DNA of 64,000 bases from Cryptomeria japonica (taxonomy: Eukaryota > Streptophyta > Pinopsida > Cupressales > Cupressaceae), in the NCBI RefSeq assembly GCF_030272615.1, contig NC_081412.1:143366247-143430246 (forward strand), given 5' to 3'. Below, piece after piece: positions 1 through 11,036 of the stretch (positions are counted from its first letter, which is position 1; the number at the start of each line of letters is the position of its first letter). Made by a program: the position numbers and the translations under genes. Under the pieces are notes generated by a model, which was not told the DNA's origin, searched no databases, and saw nothing but the letters and a program-made list of their open reading frames with translations.

Positions 1-2
1 CA

Positions 3-1829
3 TCTAAAGGAGAGACAACAAAAACCTCCCAAACAAAGTTTTTGCAAATGATGGGATTTACATCAAGACAACAACAATTGGCACAAAGTCATCAAATTCT
101 GATTCGTCAACATCAACAACATGTGCCTCAATATGTGCCAAGACAAACAAATTATCATACTTCACAACTGCAATTGACGCCTGTGCAATATCAACAACAC
201 CCTCAATTGCAATATCAACCTAGGCTACAAACGATGATTCCACCACAAGAAGCACAACAACAGGGCCAATGTCAAGGCACGACACAACCACAACAACAAG
301 AGTTGTATCAAGAACTTTATACAAATCCCTTGTACTATTTGGAAATGCAAGATTTAATGCCATCAAAGGCTTCTCTTTTAGAGAGTCCTGTTCAAATTCC
401 ATCCCCTTCATGCCAAATCATTGATTCCTTGTCAGAATCCTCCATGCATATCCAAAGTCCAACCCCATGTCAAGAGAATAATTTAGAGCATGAAGAAATG
501 TGTCTTAAAAAAGATCAAGATCAAGATCCCAAAACCTTATCGTCCGATCCAATTGTTGACCAGGACCCCATATTCGCAGACACTCATGACGATTCCTCTC
601 TTCTTGTCCATCCTATCCAAAGTCCTATTGACACTCCATTCCCTGAGAAAGATCAAGATCAAGAACCCAAAACCTTATCATCCCATCCAATTGTTGACCA
701 AGACCCCATATTCCCAGACACTCATGATAATTCTCCTCTTCTTGTCCATTCTATCCAGGAACACAATGTCCTTTCAAATCCCATTGACATTCCACTTCCT
801 AAGAAAGATAAAGATATCCCTTCCATCTTTTCCGATGATTCCATTAAAAGTCAAGAGCAAAGCACCTTTAAAGAGGATTCCAATGATCTTCCTCCTTGTC
901 AAGATCAAATTATTCCTTTAAATCCTCCACAAGATCCTTTTGTTCCTCCATCTCCTTGTCCTAATGCTCCATATACACTCCAAGATCGCATTTCTTTTGA
1001 TGATCCCATTATTTCTCCCATTCCATCTCTTGAAGAGCCTATCATTGAACCATGTCCACTACACAATCCTAGTCCCCTTCATGATCCTAATCCCACTCAT
1101 GATTCTAACGTGTCAGTGCAAGATGTTCATGAACCCTCGACATGCATAATGGGTTCTTCCACTTTGGTGCAATCCGATCCACTTCAAAATCTCATTATTT
1201 CTCTCATCTCATATCCACCTCATAATGGACTCGTGTCTTCTTCTCAAAGAAAAGAGTATCCTACAAGTCAAGATATTCATAAAGGCAAAGGAGTAGATCT
1301 CCATAAGCAAGAATCCGTTCCTGTCAAAGAAGATCTTAAGGGTCATGTCTACACAACTCACTCTCAAGATGTTGGTATCCCTCCATCAAAATCAAAATAT
1401 ACACCTTCCCCATCATACTTTCTATCCATCTTAGGTCCTTAAATTCCTTCATTCTCTATGCAAGGTCAGCAAAGGCACACATCCTTGAGTAAATTTCATC
1501 AATCCAAAAGAACTCCATTTCATTCATATCCATCCATGCATTCCTTTCCTCCTCCAAGCAATTTGGATGCCAAGTATAAAAGTCATAAGTCTAGAAATCC
1601 ACATGTATTCAAGGATCAACATGTCCAATATAATCGACATGTCAAAACAAAGAACAATATTATCTATAAAGAAAAAGAAATATCCAAAAGGCCACAAAGG
1701 CCCATTGCTAAAAAACAAAAGTCAAAATCTATATGGGTTCCTAAATCCCTTGTGCAAGCAATGCACTCCAAGGAACCACAAAAGCATGAAAAATCAAAAA
1801 CCATGTGGATCCCTAAGCGGCTCCTTTGA
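3..1829 (+). pseudogene. Q/P/S-rich accessory ORF of a Gypsy-like element, open at left edge
   Basis: One reading frame is open from the first bases of the window to a TAA at 1440-1442 and continues in the same frame to 1829, so one in-frame stop divides about 600 codons. The first ATG is at 48, but the frame is open further upstream, so the true start may lie outside the window. Residues 1-100 are very rich in Gln, the middle is rich in Pro, Ser, Asp and Ile, and the C-terminal part is basic. That part has two similar motifs, KSIWVPKSL and KTMWIPKRLL. No enzyme motif is visible. A second open frame with the same proline/serine style runs from about 1830 to 2148, which suggests a frameshift. 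Its place upstream of a polypurine tract and LTR fits the extra ORF that some plant Gypsy (Tat-type) elements carry after pol. This assignment is inference; the protein itself is not recognised. Confidence 0.45.
510..785 (+). repeat. 138-bp in-frame tandem duplication
   Basis: The block starting at 510 (AAAGATCAAGATCAAGATCC) recurs at 648 with few changes. The 138-bp period equals 46 codons, so the duplication kept the reading frame. Each unit encodes KDQDQ-PKTLSS, then PIVDQDPIF, then DTHD. A shorter, weaker third start (KDKDIP) follows at about 800. Confidence 0.85.
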
Positions 1830-3110
1830 AGCACAAAAGCCTAAAGAAACATCCAACTTGGCATCCAAAGTTGCTATTCCTCCATCCAACCCTCTCAAAT
1901 TTATTCCTCCATCACCTTCTTCATCCATTTTGGGCCCTTATGTCCCAAAATCCCAAGCTATTCCTCCATCCAAATCTCAATATCCAAAATACATTTTTCC
2001 TCCATCAGTCCATCACCCCTCAAGGTGTGTGCCAATGTTGATCTTGCCTTCATTTCCATCCACTGAAACCCAATTCTTCCAATACCCTATCTATTATCCA
2101 ATGCATATTTTCCATCCTTCGATCCCTTTGATCCCATCCTTTGCATAAATCCTCGCCTTAGTTTCATCTTATTTTCCATATCCTTATCCTACCAACATCT
2201 TTGAGCATACTTTTTAAAGGTCATGGTCCATTTTTTTTCAAGGCTAATATCCAAACAAAAAGACGCTTGAGTCCTTCTTCCATCCCCTATCATGTGTCCA
2301 TCTTCTATTGAAAAAATCAGAAAGCTCAAAAAAAAAAAATTGAAAAAAAAAGTGAAAAAAAAAGACAAAAGGAAAAAAGTAAAGCAAAAATAATTCGTCC
2401 ACTGGTGAAAACCTGGCAAACAAGCGCCTTGGGCAAGTACCGTGATGAAAACTTGGCAAATAGGCATCATGTGTAATCGATGAACTTTTTGCACACCACA
2501 CTTGGGGGCAGGTTTCCTCCTTCATATCCTATTGCCCTTCATTATCCTATCATACCATGTCATTACTCTTCATATCCTATTGTCCCTCATGTCTAGTTTC
2601 CTCTTTCCACCTTTGATCTTGACAAGGCTGAGGATCTTCATGAGCATCATGCATCTTGTTCACAACTTTCAGTCTATCATAGCTTTTGGTCTTTATCCAT
2701 TTTCTTATTACAACCTTTCATCCATATTCCCTGGCTTATTGCAACTTTCTACCACTATCCCGTATCCTATCCCGATCTTCAATCCATGTCCCTTATCCAT
2801 TCTTGGTCTTGCTTATCCTATCCATATCTTATCATTATCCATACACCCTTTTTCATTTCTTGATCTTGATCTGACATAAGGACGCCAAATTTAAAACATG
2901 GTTTCAAAAACCTCTTGACATGTCCCTCATGCTATGTCACTGCTTTACATTGTCATATCCAATCTTTTGTCCCATCACGCAATAGCCCTTGAGAATTGCA
3001 TCTGTATTGTCTCCATAATAACAGGCCTTTGTCTTCCCTCTATCCACCAACATTTTAGCAAGCCTATTTATTCACCTGTCATATTCCTTGCCTTGCTAGA
3101 CACTGGGGGC
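1830..3110 (+). repeat. C/T-rich and A-rich low-complexity 3' region
   Basis: The plus strand is dominated by pyrimidine-rich words such as TATCCTAT, TTCCTCC and CCATCC. An A-rich block lies at about 2320-2390. The sequences TTGGGGGCA (about 2502) and CTGGGGGCA (about 3103) look like the G-rich purine stretches found between the last ORF and the 3' LTR of plant Gypsy elements. The same style recurs at 57124-57880 in the Gypsy element near the right end. No convincing coding sequence is seen after 2148. Confidence 0.5.
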
Positions 3111-3111
3111 A

Positions 3112-3420
3112 AAGTCCTAAAAAAATTTGAAAAATGTCCTGAAATAATTTAAAAAAAAATGAAAAATGTCCTAAAATAATCCAAAAAAATTGAAAAATGT
3201 CCTAAAATAAATCCAAAAAAATTGAAAAATGTCCTGAAATAATCCAAACAAATTGAAAAATGTCTTGAAAAAAATCATAAAATTTAAATAATGTCCTAAA
3301 ATAATCCAAAAAAAAAAAATTGAATAATGTCCTGAAAAAAATCCAAAAAAATAAAAAAAATGTCCTGAAAAAATCCCTAAACATCAAATAAAGTCCTAAA
3401 AAAATGAACAAAAAAATTTA
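3112..3420. repeat. Degenerate A-rich minisatellite
   Basis: About nine to ten imperfect units of roughly 30-35 bp follow one another. The core is GAAAAATGTCCTGAAATAAT followed by CCAAAAAAATT. Units differ in A-run length and by CCTG/CCTA changes. The array starts just after the purine stretch at about 3103. Confidence 0.8.
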
Positions 3421-4628
3421 AAAAATTGTAAAAACTCGAAAAACAAAACACCAATATCACCTTTGTGCATAGTCAGATCATTGAGCATACCTCCAACGAC
3501 AATCAAATCCAACACTGCATTTTAATGGAATCATGCGTTAACAGATGAACTTTTTCAATCAAACCAGACATTCAAGCTGATCACAATTGTCTTCTCAATC
3601 GAACATCAACATTAATATCATTTGTCCTTGGCACATTATCATGAGTCTTATACAGGGTGTGGTATACTTGAAACCAGACTATGTCCTGTCTTAGACAGGG
3701 TACCGCATTCCTTGAAACCAGATAGCATGATCGTCCCATCAACACTTTCAACTTTTGACAATGCAGATCAAGATGTTTGTTTGACTTGTTGGAATTAGTG
3801 AGTCTTATCATTTATTGATTTATCTTCGATCATGTTCCTATGTTGCTTGATGATGTCACTAAGTGATTTAGAGTGACCGGGATGGTTCATGGTCCCTTTC
3901 TTTTTTTGTTGTGATTGTTGTTTGTGGAATGTTTGTCACAAACTGGGGCAGCTATATCATTGGGTGTCTGTGATAAGTACGTTCACTTTGTGAACGCTGC
4001 ACATACCTCAACCCTTGATGTATGCACCCTAGGATGCTTCACTCATTCCTTATGTGCGATGTGTCTATCTTTTGCAAAAAGGGTTGCATTTCAGCTCTGT
4101 CCTTCAATGCCATGATGCTACGCATCCATTTTGCTACATTAAATAAAGGTTCTCACCTACAAAGTGCATTACTGAAAGCAAGTTTTTCTTCATCTCTAAC
4201 TGTCCTCTGTCTCATTTCTTCCGTCAGTTTGGATAGTCAGTTCAGTCTAGTTCTCCGATCTCCACAAACAAACACATATATGTTGCATCCTACATTCATT
4301 GGCTAGTACATTTGCATTATATCAAACATCACATCAAGCATTACATCAAGCATTTTATCCATTTCATATTATAAATGCATAAAAAACACATAAAAATATA
4401 TCCATACATGTTCCACAATGGTCCATAAATAGTGCATAAGCCATCCATACATGGAAAATAACTATAAGTCATAACACATTGCATCCCATCATATCGATGC
4501 ATGTCATATCATATAACAAAATAATATCAGAGTACAAAATTGGACTGTCTATCCTAAGTATGGCCCGCAGGCTGACTACATAAATGTCAAACTACATATG
4601 TCTCTGTCCTAAGGAGTACGTGCCTCTA
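3421..4628. other. Non-coding stretch, no supported gene
   Basis: Mixed-composition DNA with short unrelated open frames only. A near-repeat of about 50 bp (TGTCTTAGACAGGGTACCGC and a similar TATACTTGAAACCAGAC context) occurs at 3650-3725. I see no RNA gene or element end here. Confidence 0.5.
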
Positions 4629-5730
4629 TCACTGGGTGCTCCCTCTATCCTCCTCATCCCTGCCATGTCTCAAGGATGATGTTCCTCCTACCCCAGATCC
4701 TAGCTGTGGTGGTCTCATAGGTCCACTCACCCCCATGTTGCTCACTGACCTCCGAGAGTGTGCCCTGCTCTCTGTCCTCGATCATGCCCGATATGACACT
4801 GCTCTCTACTCTGGTGGAACTGCATTCTCATATAGTGTCCTCCAATGGTGTATCTCCTCTCCAGTCTCTACCAACATCTGTGCCATCTCACGTGCACTAG
4901 CATCCCTAATCGACCCAATATACTCAGTGACTCTTTGTTCTTCTCGCTGTGCCTGGGCTATTGTTGTATCTCGAGCCACTATAAATCTGGCTATCTCCGC
5001 TCTGAACTGATCCTGCTCTGTCCTCAAGATGGCATTCTGTCTCTCTAATGTCGCAATGTGATCATGCTGACTCGCTATGGTAGCCCTGCACATCTCCATC
5101 TCCTCTATGCTAGCTGTCTCTAGCTCTATGGGTATATCCTGCAATGACTCCTAATCGGCTGAATCTAGCTCATAATCTTCATCCTCATCCTCTCCGTCCT
5201 CATCATCCCCCCCATCCTCATCACCACCCTCATCCTCCTCATCCTTATCTCTATCCTCATCATCTCCCTCCTCCTCTCCTGCGAGTGGGAAGTCCTTCTG
5301 TCTCCTCGGTACCAGAATGTCAGGATCTGTCAATGGCACTGGCCGTCGTCGTGCAAACCATCGCTCATAATCCTCTATCGTCCCGGCGTCCACCAGATCT
5401 GATCTCCAATCCCACTGTCTCTATTGTAGCTGTGTGAAGTCTACATATGCTATGTGTGGCTAAATCATCCTCTAGTGTCACAGTCACCTCTCCAGTCGCC
5501 AGATGGAAGGAGGAAGTCTCTGAATGCCATCGCTCTGCCAATGCGGCCAGTAGTCCTTTGTTTGCCCTAATCTCGGGCATGAATGCAATGTAGTATATTC
5601 CAAGTCCTGTTAATGTATCTCTGTCTGTGCTCCTGAGTCTGTGTCGTAACATGAAGTAGTCAGGACGGTTCTCCCACGTGATCAATGGATACTGTCGACT
5701 CTGCATCACAATTGGGGCACATTTTGTCAT
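4629..5730 (-). pseudogene. Plant mobile domain (PMD) protein, internally deleted, antisense to the host element
   Basis: Reading the minus strand from an ATG at 5730, the first 90 residues contain LLAALAERWHSETSSFHL and GEVTVTLED. This is the hallmark start of the plant mobile domain (Pfam PMD, aminotransferase-like), which is seen in MAIN/MAIL proteins and in plant transposons. The rest of the domain is missing: after VTVTLED the frame changes and then stops. A downstream frame resumes with WDWRSDL and ERWFARRRPVPLTDPDI, followed by a strongly acidic Glu/Asp tract (5151-5280). Next come a Leu/Gln/Glu-rich coiled-coil-like segment (4806-5144) and a Gly/Ser/Arg-rich tail ending near 4629. At least one TGA and frameshifts break it. 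Intact PMD proteins are several hundred residues long; about 370 codons remain here. It lies antisense between the plus-strand accessory ORF and the predicted 3' LTR, the position where Tat-lineage Gypsy elements are known to carry antisense accessory ORFs. Confidence 0.7.
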
Positions 5731-6496
5731 TTTTAGGGTTTGCTCCTATGGGATGCATTTCCTTGTTTCATGTCCAAATCAAGGTGTTTCTAATCTATTT
5801 TATCTATCCTACCCTTATCTCCCTTTTCGGACCCTTTGCATGCTATTTTTGACCAAATTTGAGCTCCCAGTGCACAATTGCGCCTATGTGTTGTATCCTG
5901 TGCTTGTGTTGCATCAACTTGCACTTGTGTACCCTACACAAGCGCAGGATGCACTCACACAGGCGCAGAAGTCACTTTCTGCATTTTCTGTGGGCCCTGC
6001 AATGTCCCGCAAGCAAGTCAAATTCATGATATTGACAATATGGGTTTTTGAGATACATACCGCTGCTCCCGCATCATCCGATCATCTGTAGGTGCGTACA
6101 CGTTCCCCGAGGTGATCTGCCATTGGAATGTTCACCATCTCTCTGCAAGTGTCCTTTTCCAGAGCAATAAATCCTCCTCTTTGGCTAGTGCAAATGAGCT
6201 CTTTTCACTCTCTTTGTCTCATTTATAGATCTTTGTCAGTGCATAGATGGACGTGCACCCTCTCCATCTTATGCTGGTCACGGTCTTTTGCACCTTCAAT
6301 TGCTTGTCCTTCGTGCATCCGGTCTCTGATTGTCAGTCTGTTTGCTCCTATCATGTTCTATCATTCTTATCGATTAATTGGCCTATTTTCTGGATGTTTC
6401 CGGCCAATTCCTCAAGGGGGCATGCATATGTCATTGTTATTGTCTGGGGCATTTTCATTATTGTTCTTTGAAACAATGCTTAATATTGCATTATCT
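5731..6496. other. Non-coding spacer upstream of the PMD start
   Basis: Pyrimidine-rich on the plus strand with no sustained reading frame. It separates the 5' end of the antisense PMD ORF from the polypurine tract. It could hold the promoter of the antisense ORF, but I see no clear TATA element for it. Confidence 0.4.
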
Positions 6497-6511
6497 CAAA
6501 GAGGGGCAAAA
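6497..6511 (+). other. Polypurine tract before the 3' LTR
   Basis: CAAAGAGGGGCAAAA is a purine-rich stretch directly abutting TGCAGATG, the proposed LTR start. Such tracts prime plus-strand DNA synthesis in LTR retrotransposons. It sets the element in plus orientation. Confidence 0.55.
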
Positions 6512-7679
6512 TGCAGATGTCTAAAAATGGTCAATGCTTGCGGAATCATACTTTAACACTTGCGCATTGCCTTATTTTAGGGTTTTTGCGTCGCATTAAC
6601 ATTTCTTCCATGTTGCGCACTTGGTCTTTATCGTTTGCGAGCATCGAGTCCTTCTTCTACATTCCTCATTTTTCTCGCTTTCGAATTAGGTCTTGTCGAT
6701 AACAATTTTCAGTCATGATTTTGGTCGATCCTTATCAACTTGTCAATCTTGTCATTTTGCAATCAGTTTGTCATCGATCGTCGTCCTTCTCAATCATGTC
6801 AATTTGGATCAATTAGTCATTGTTCCTCGTCAATTGGCACATTTATCAATCAAATCATTTGTCAGCATTAGTCCTTTGTTAATCAGAATCATGATCAAAT
6901 CGACATCAATTATCTTTTGTCAAGACCTAATTGTCGTCCTTGCATTTTTAACTCATCTTCTAAGGTTTTATGATTTATTCATTTAACCTTGTTTGTCGTT
7001 TTCCCTCTAGGTTAAATTATTTATTTATTTATTTATCCTAAGTCTTCTTGTCACAATTAAATGTTTATTTAACTGGCTGACTAATTTCTCCTCTCTTTGT
7101 GAATTAATTAATGAATGAAAAATTATTAATTAAATTACCTAATTTTCCAATTTTCTAATTGCTTCTAATGTCTATTTCTATTTCAAAATCTTGTCATAAA
7201 TTCTTGCATAGCAATTTGTCATAAATTGTCATAAATCCTTGCATAGCAATTTGTCATACACTTGTCATAATTTTGCTATTCCTGATTTGAATTTCCATTC
7301 GAATCACTTTCATGATAATCTGATCTTTTCTCCAATTTGTCTATAAATTGGATGAATTTCTTCAATCAAAGTCCCTGGTCGAATCAATCACACTTCTAGT
7401 ACCCTTATGTTGTCGTCTCGTCTTGTCTACTTGCTTTCACATCATGCTTATGCACTAGTAGGTGAGATCCACAAACAAAGCTATTTGAAGGAGAAAGAAG
7501 GACAATGGAGCCACATGAAGGAGACATCTGCATTTGGTTTGCTTAGTTTTCAATCTTGAATGTCTTATTTTCATGTTTTCATTGAATGTAATTAGGATTG
7601 GTCATTGCAATTGAGTTTTCGTGATTGAACTAGGCTAATGTTTACATTGCTTTGATGATTTCCACATTTCCTATCTACA
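6512..7679 (+). mobile_element. Predicted 3' LTR of the left-edge Gypsy-like element
   Basis: The LTR is proposed to start with TGCAGAT and end with ATCTACA, an imperfect terminal inverted repeat (TG...CA). A TATAAAT box lies at about 7340 with about 340 bp of R/U5 after it, as expected for plus orientation. The matching 5' LTR would be left of the window, so the TSD (ATTTG follows at 7680) cannot be tested. The boundaries are therefore inferred from the PPT and the terminal inverted repeat. Confidence 0.5.
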
Positions 7680-7879
7680 ATTTGATTTATCCTTTCAATA
7701 GGCTCTTGAATATCATGGAAAGTGACACTACTAGGTAAGTTATGTTTTTTTCTCCATTCCTCGGCTTTATTAATCCTATCATATGCTTCTAATTTCTCCA
7801 AAGCTAACGATTCATCCAAATTTCTAACAAGGTCATCTTGTTCTAGTGGCACATATGTCATGCCCAAACTTTTGGGCAC
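7680..7879 (-). pseudogene. Unrecognised coding-like fragment interrupted by the LTR
   Basis: The minus strand reads about 65 hydrophilic residues (VPLEQDDLVRNLDESLALEK, then AEEWRKKHNLP, then FHDIQEPIERI). The open frame runs into the LTR at 7679. The composition (helical, Glu/Lys/Leu-rich) looks more protein-like than the surrounding AT-rich DNA. It may be the exon or TE body into which the Gypsy element inserted. No family is recognised. Confidence 0.25.
7861..7878. repeat. Perfect 8-bp-arm inverted repeat
   Basis: TGCCCAAA-CT-TTTGGGCA forms a perfect stem with a 2-base centre. It lies at the boundary between the coding-like fragment and AT-rich DNA. Its function is unknown. Confidence 0.6.
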
Positions 7880-8498
7880 GAATGGAATAATTTTTTTTTT
7901 AAATACTTAACTTAATACAACTAACTTAATTAAAATACTCTTCTAAGTATGATTAACTTAAATATAATAATGCAACTTTGTTTGGTCTTAACTATATTTT
8001 GAGTGAATCAGATAATTAATTTAATTTGGTGGTAAAGTTAACCAAGTCATTAGCGAGCTAGTATTTCTCAAGGGGTCTATCACTAACCCTCCATTTATGA
8101 ATATATTTAAACTCTCTTAGCACTTAATCCCCAACTTAATGTATGATCTTTAAATTAAATGGCCATTAGGCTCTTATAGTTCTTAAATTATAGTGGGTCT
8201 AAAATTAATTTATCCTAGCTCTTAGAATTAAGTAATTCCTAGTCATATATAACAATATACGACATTTGTCTAAAGTTTGATTAACGGGGTTAATGTGGCC
8301 ATAATAAATTTTTTTTTTTTTTTCTAAAGAAAAGCACTTAATGATTGACCAAAATATATGGATAACTTCACTCAGGATAAATGCTAACAAGGTGTTCTCC
8401 TTTTTTTTTTATAAAACAACAAATCCCTTTGGTATTATATTATAATATAAAACTCCCTAAAAATGGAATTATACCTTTATATTTTGTTATAGATGTAA

Positions 8499-8530
<32 letters not shown>

Positions 8531-8774
8531 CCCAAACACCTATATATTTCCTTTTATTTTATTTTTCAATTGAATACTACTTCAACTTGACACTCATCTA
8601 CAAATCATTTGTTTATTTATTTAACTATATTTTTTTTGAAACCAACCTATGTGAGAAGAGGAGGCACCCCCTTCTTCTCACCCCCTTTTTATTTTATTTT
8701 GTATAAAGAATATACCCATGAAAACCACACATATCTTATTTAAAGTTAAAGTGTGTATGCCCTAACCCGAAACT
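7880..8774. other. AT-rich non-coding DNA
   Basis: Long A and T runs and many stops in all frames. It includes an (AT)13 microsatellite at 8499-8524. No gene is supported. Confidence 0.6.
8499..8524. repeat. (AT)13 microsatellite
   Basis: Uninterrupted AT dinucleotide run of 26 bases. Confidence 0.95.
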
Positions 8775-8785
8775 AGGGTTAGGGC
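8759..8785. repeat. 10-bp-arm hairpin with telomere-like arms
   Basis: GCCCTAACCC, a 7-base loop, then GGGTTAGGGC. A second hairpin with the same arms and another 7-base loop is at 8851-8877, and its duplicate is at 9960-9986. The arms contain CCCTAA/TTAGGG, but this is not a telomere array. Confidence 0.75.
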
Positions 8786-9571
8786 TTGGGTATTACAACT
8801 CACACATATATTCTTATTATTATTTTTTTTGTTCTAACTAATGGCATTCTGCCCTAACCCGAAAATTGGGTTAGGGCTTTGTGAGTGAGTGTGTGAGAAT
8901 GCAGGTCGTGGGGTTTGGGCGGCGGCCGAAGGCGGAAGCAGCGTTTTCTTCCTACCCACGGCGGCGCGCAGGGCCGAGCCGAGGCTCTGTCCATGGCGGA
9001 GGAAGGGAGAGGGGCGGAGTGGCAGTATAGAGCGGGCGGCGAGTGCAGTGGCGGGGGGATTTGTTTGTTGCCCACAACGCGGGGAGGGAGGCAGGCGGGG
9101 CACCGCAGACTGCGGACAGCGCCGCCCGCAGGCTGCGGCTCCCGCAAGCTGCGGACATCGCCGCCCATAGTCTGCGGGTGCCGCAGGCTGTGGGCGCCGC
9201 CGCCCAAGGGCTGCGGCCCCCGTGCTTTACTAGAACATGCTCTACGTTTTTAAAAAAAATGTTGTTTTTTTTTGTGCTTAAAAACAAATGGTAACGTGCG
9301 AGGGTTTAATTATCATGTTTTTCTTTTAATGATATATATATATATATATATTTGTATGTATATATGTTGGTAAAACAAATACATATAGATTTATTTTTGG
9401 AACTGGCAGATTTCTCATAAAAAGAATATATATATATATTTGAAAGACTAAGCATAATATCAGTTTTCTCCCTTTTTAATTTGTGTTAAAATCAGATCTA
9501 TAAATATATCATTTTTTTTTTAAGGGAACAGATTTTTCAAATAATACTTAATGCTTAAATTGTATAATAAA

Positions 9572-9627
<56 letters not shown>

Positions 9628-9883
9628 TTATATATGATTCTTTGTCACTCAACTAGGCATATTCTTTTTTTTTTTACAACTAACAATGCATTCTATTAGC
9701 AACTAACAATGTAATCTTTTTTGGGTAACAAAATAAACCTAAGACTAAATATTAAATGCTTTCTTTTTTGAAAGAATAGACTACTATAACAATTTCCATT
9801 TTCTGCTATAAATGGGAAAATTAATTACTGTTTTTTTTTTTTTTTACTTAAATTTACAGCAGCATATTTAACTTAAAGAACAT
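8775..9883. repeat. Unit 1 of a 1.1-kb tandem duplication
   Basis: Runs from AGGGTTAGGGCTTGGGTATT to AACTTAAAGAACAT and is followed at once by a near-identical second copy. It contains a GC-rich island at about 8895-9235 followed by AT-rich DNA with (AT) and (TG) microsatellites. No intact gene is supported. Overlapping open frames in the GC island exist on both strands and in several frames, as expected from base composition alone. Confidence 0.9.
9103..9219. repeat. Three 39-bp GC-rich palindromic repeats
   Basis: Three consecutive 39-bp units start at 9103, 9142 and 9181. Each begins CCGCA(G/A)-CTG(C/T)GG and has a second CTGCGG in its right half, so each can fold on itself. The units are diverged from one another. 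Confidence 0.8.
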
Positions 9884-10530
9884 AGGGTTAGGGCTTGGGT
9901 ATTACAACTCACACATATATTCTTATTATTATTTTTTTTGTTCTAACTAATGGCATTCTGCCCTAACCCAAAAATTGGGTTAGGGCTTTGTGAGTGAGTG
10001 TGTGAGAATGCAGGTCGTGGGGTTTGGGCGGCGGCCAAAGGCGGAAGCAGCGTTTTCTTCCTACCCACGGCGGCGCGCAGGGCCGAGCCGAGGCTCTATC
10101 CATGGCGGAGGAAGGGAGAGGGGCGGAGTGGCAGTATAGAGCGGGCGGCGAGTGCAGTGGCGGGGGGATTTGCTTGTTGCCCACAACGCGGGGAGGGAGG
10201 CAGGCAGGGCACCGCAGACTGCGGACAGCGCCGCCCGCAGGCTGCGGCTCCCGCAAGCTGCGGACATCGCCGCCCGTAGTCTGCGGGTGCCGCAGGCTGC
10301 GGGCGCTACCGCCCAAGGGTTGCAGCCCCCGTGCTTTACTAGAACATGCTCTACGTTTTTAAAAAAAACGTTGTTTTTTTTTGTGCTTAAAAACAAATGG
10401 TAACGTGCGAGGGTTTAATTATCATGTTTTTCTTTTAATGATATATATATATATATATTTGTATGTATATATGTTGGTAAAACAAATACATATAGATTTA
10501 TTTTTGGAACTGGCAGATTTCTCATAAAAA

Positions 10531-10587
<57 letters not shown>

Positions 10588-10714
10588 AAAGACTAAGCAT
10601 AATATCAGTTTTCTCCCTTTTTAATTTGTGTTAAAATCAGATCTATAAATATATCATTTTTTTTTTAAGGGAACAGATTTTTCAAATAATACTTAATGCT
10701 TAAATTGTATAATA

Positions 10715-10780
<66 letters not shown>

Positions 10781-11036
10781 TTATATATGATTCTTTGTCA
10801 CTCAACTAGGCATATTCTTTTTTTTTTTACAACTAACAATGCATTCTATTAGCAACTAACAATGTAATCTTTTTTGGGTAACAAAATAAACCTAAGACTA
10901 AATATTAAATGCTTTCTTTTTTGAAAGAATAGACTACTATAACAATTTCCATTTTCTGCTATAAATGGGAAAATTAATGACTGTTTTTTTTTTTTTTTAC
11001 TTAAATTTACAGCAGCATATTTAACTTAAAGAACAT
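9884..11036. repeat. Unit 2 of the 1.1-kb tandem duplication
   Basis: Near-identical to 8775-9883. Most of the length difference comes from microsatellites. The (AT) run at 10533-10584 has 26 repeats against 7 at 9426-9439, and the (TG) run at 10728-10777 has 25 against 18 at 9579-9614. Single-base differences elsewhere are few, so the duplication looks recent compared with the rest of the window. Confidence 0.9.
10212..10328. repeat. Second copy of the three 39-bp GC-rich repeats
   Basis: Same three-unit array in the second duplication unit, 1,109 bp downstream of the first, with a few substitutions. Confidence 0.8.

Noticed and set aside
3202-3411. Phe-rich minus-strand open frame
   Set aside because: Translation of the A-rich minisatellite; no coding evidence.
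5144-5437. His/Pro-rich plus-strand open frame
   Set aside because: It is the mirror of the acidic Glu/Asp tract of the minus-strand PMD pseudogene.
8759-8877. CCCTAA/TTAGGG motifs as interstitial telomere
   Set aside because: Only single inverted pairs, no tandem array, and the plant telomere unit TTTAGGG is not repeated.
9103-9219. CRISPR-like regular spacing
   Set aside because: Three diverged head-to-tail 39-bp units without spacers, in a plant genome context.
8854-9294. Several overlapping open frames on both strands in the GC-rich island (and in its duplicate at 9963-10403)
   Set aside because: Open in many frames at once because of GC composition, no start context, no motif, and disrupted differently between the two near-identical copies.
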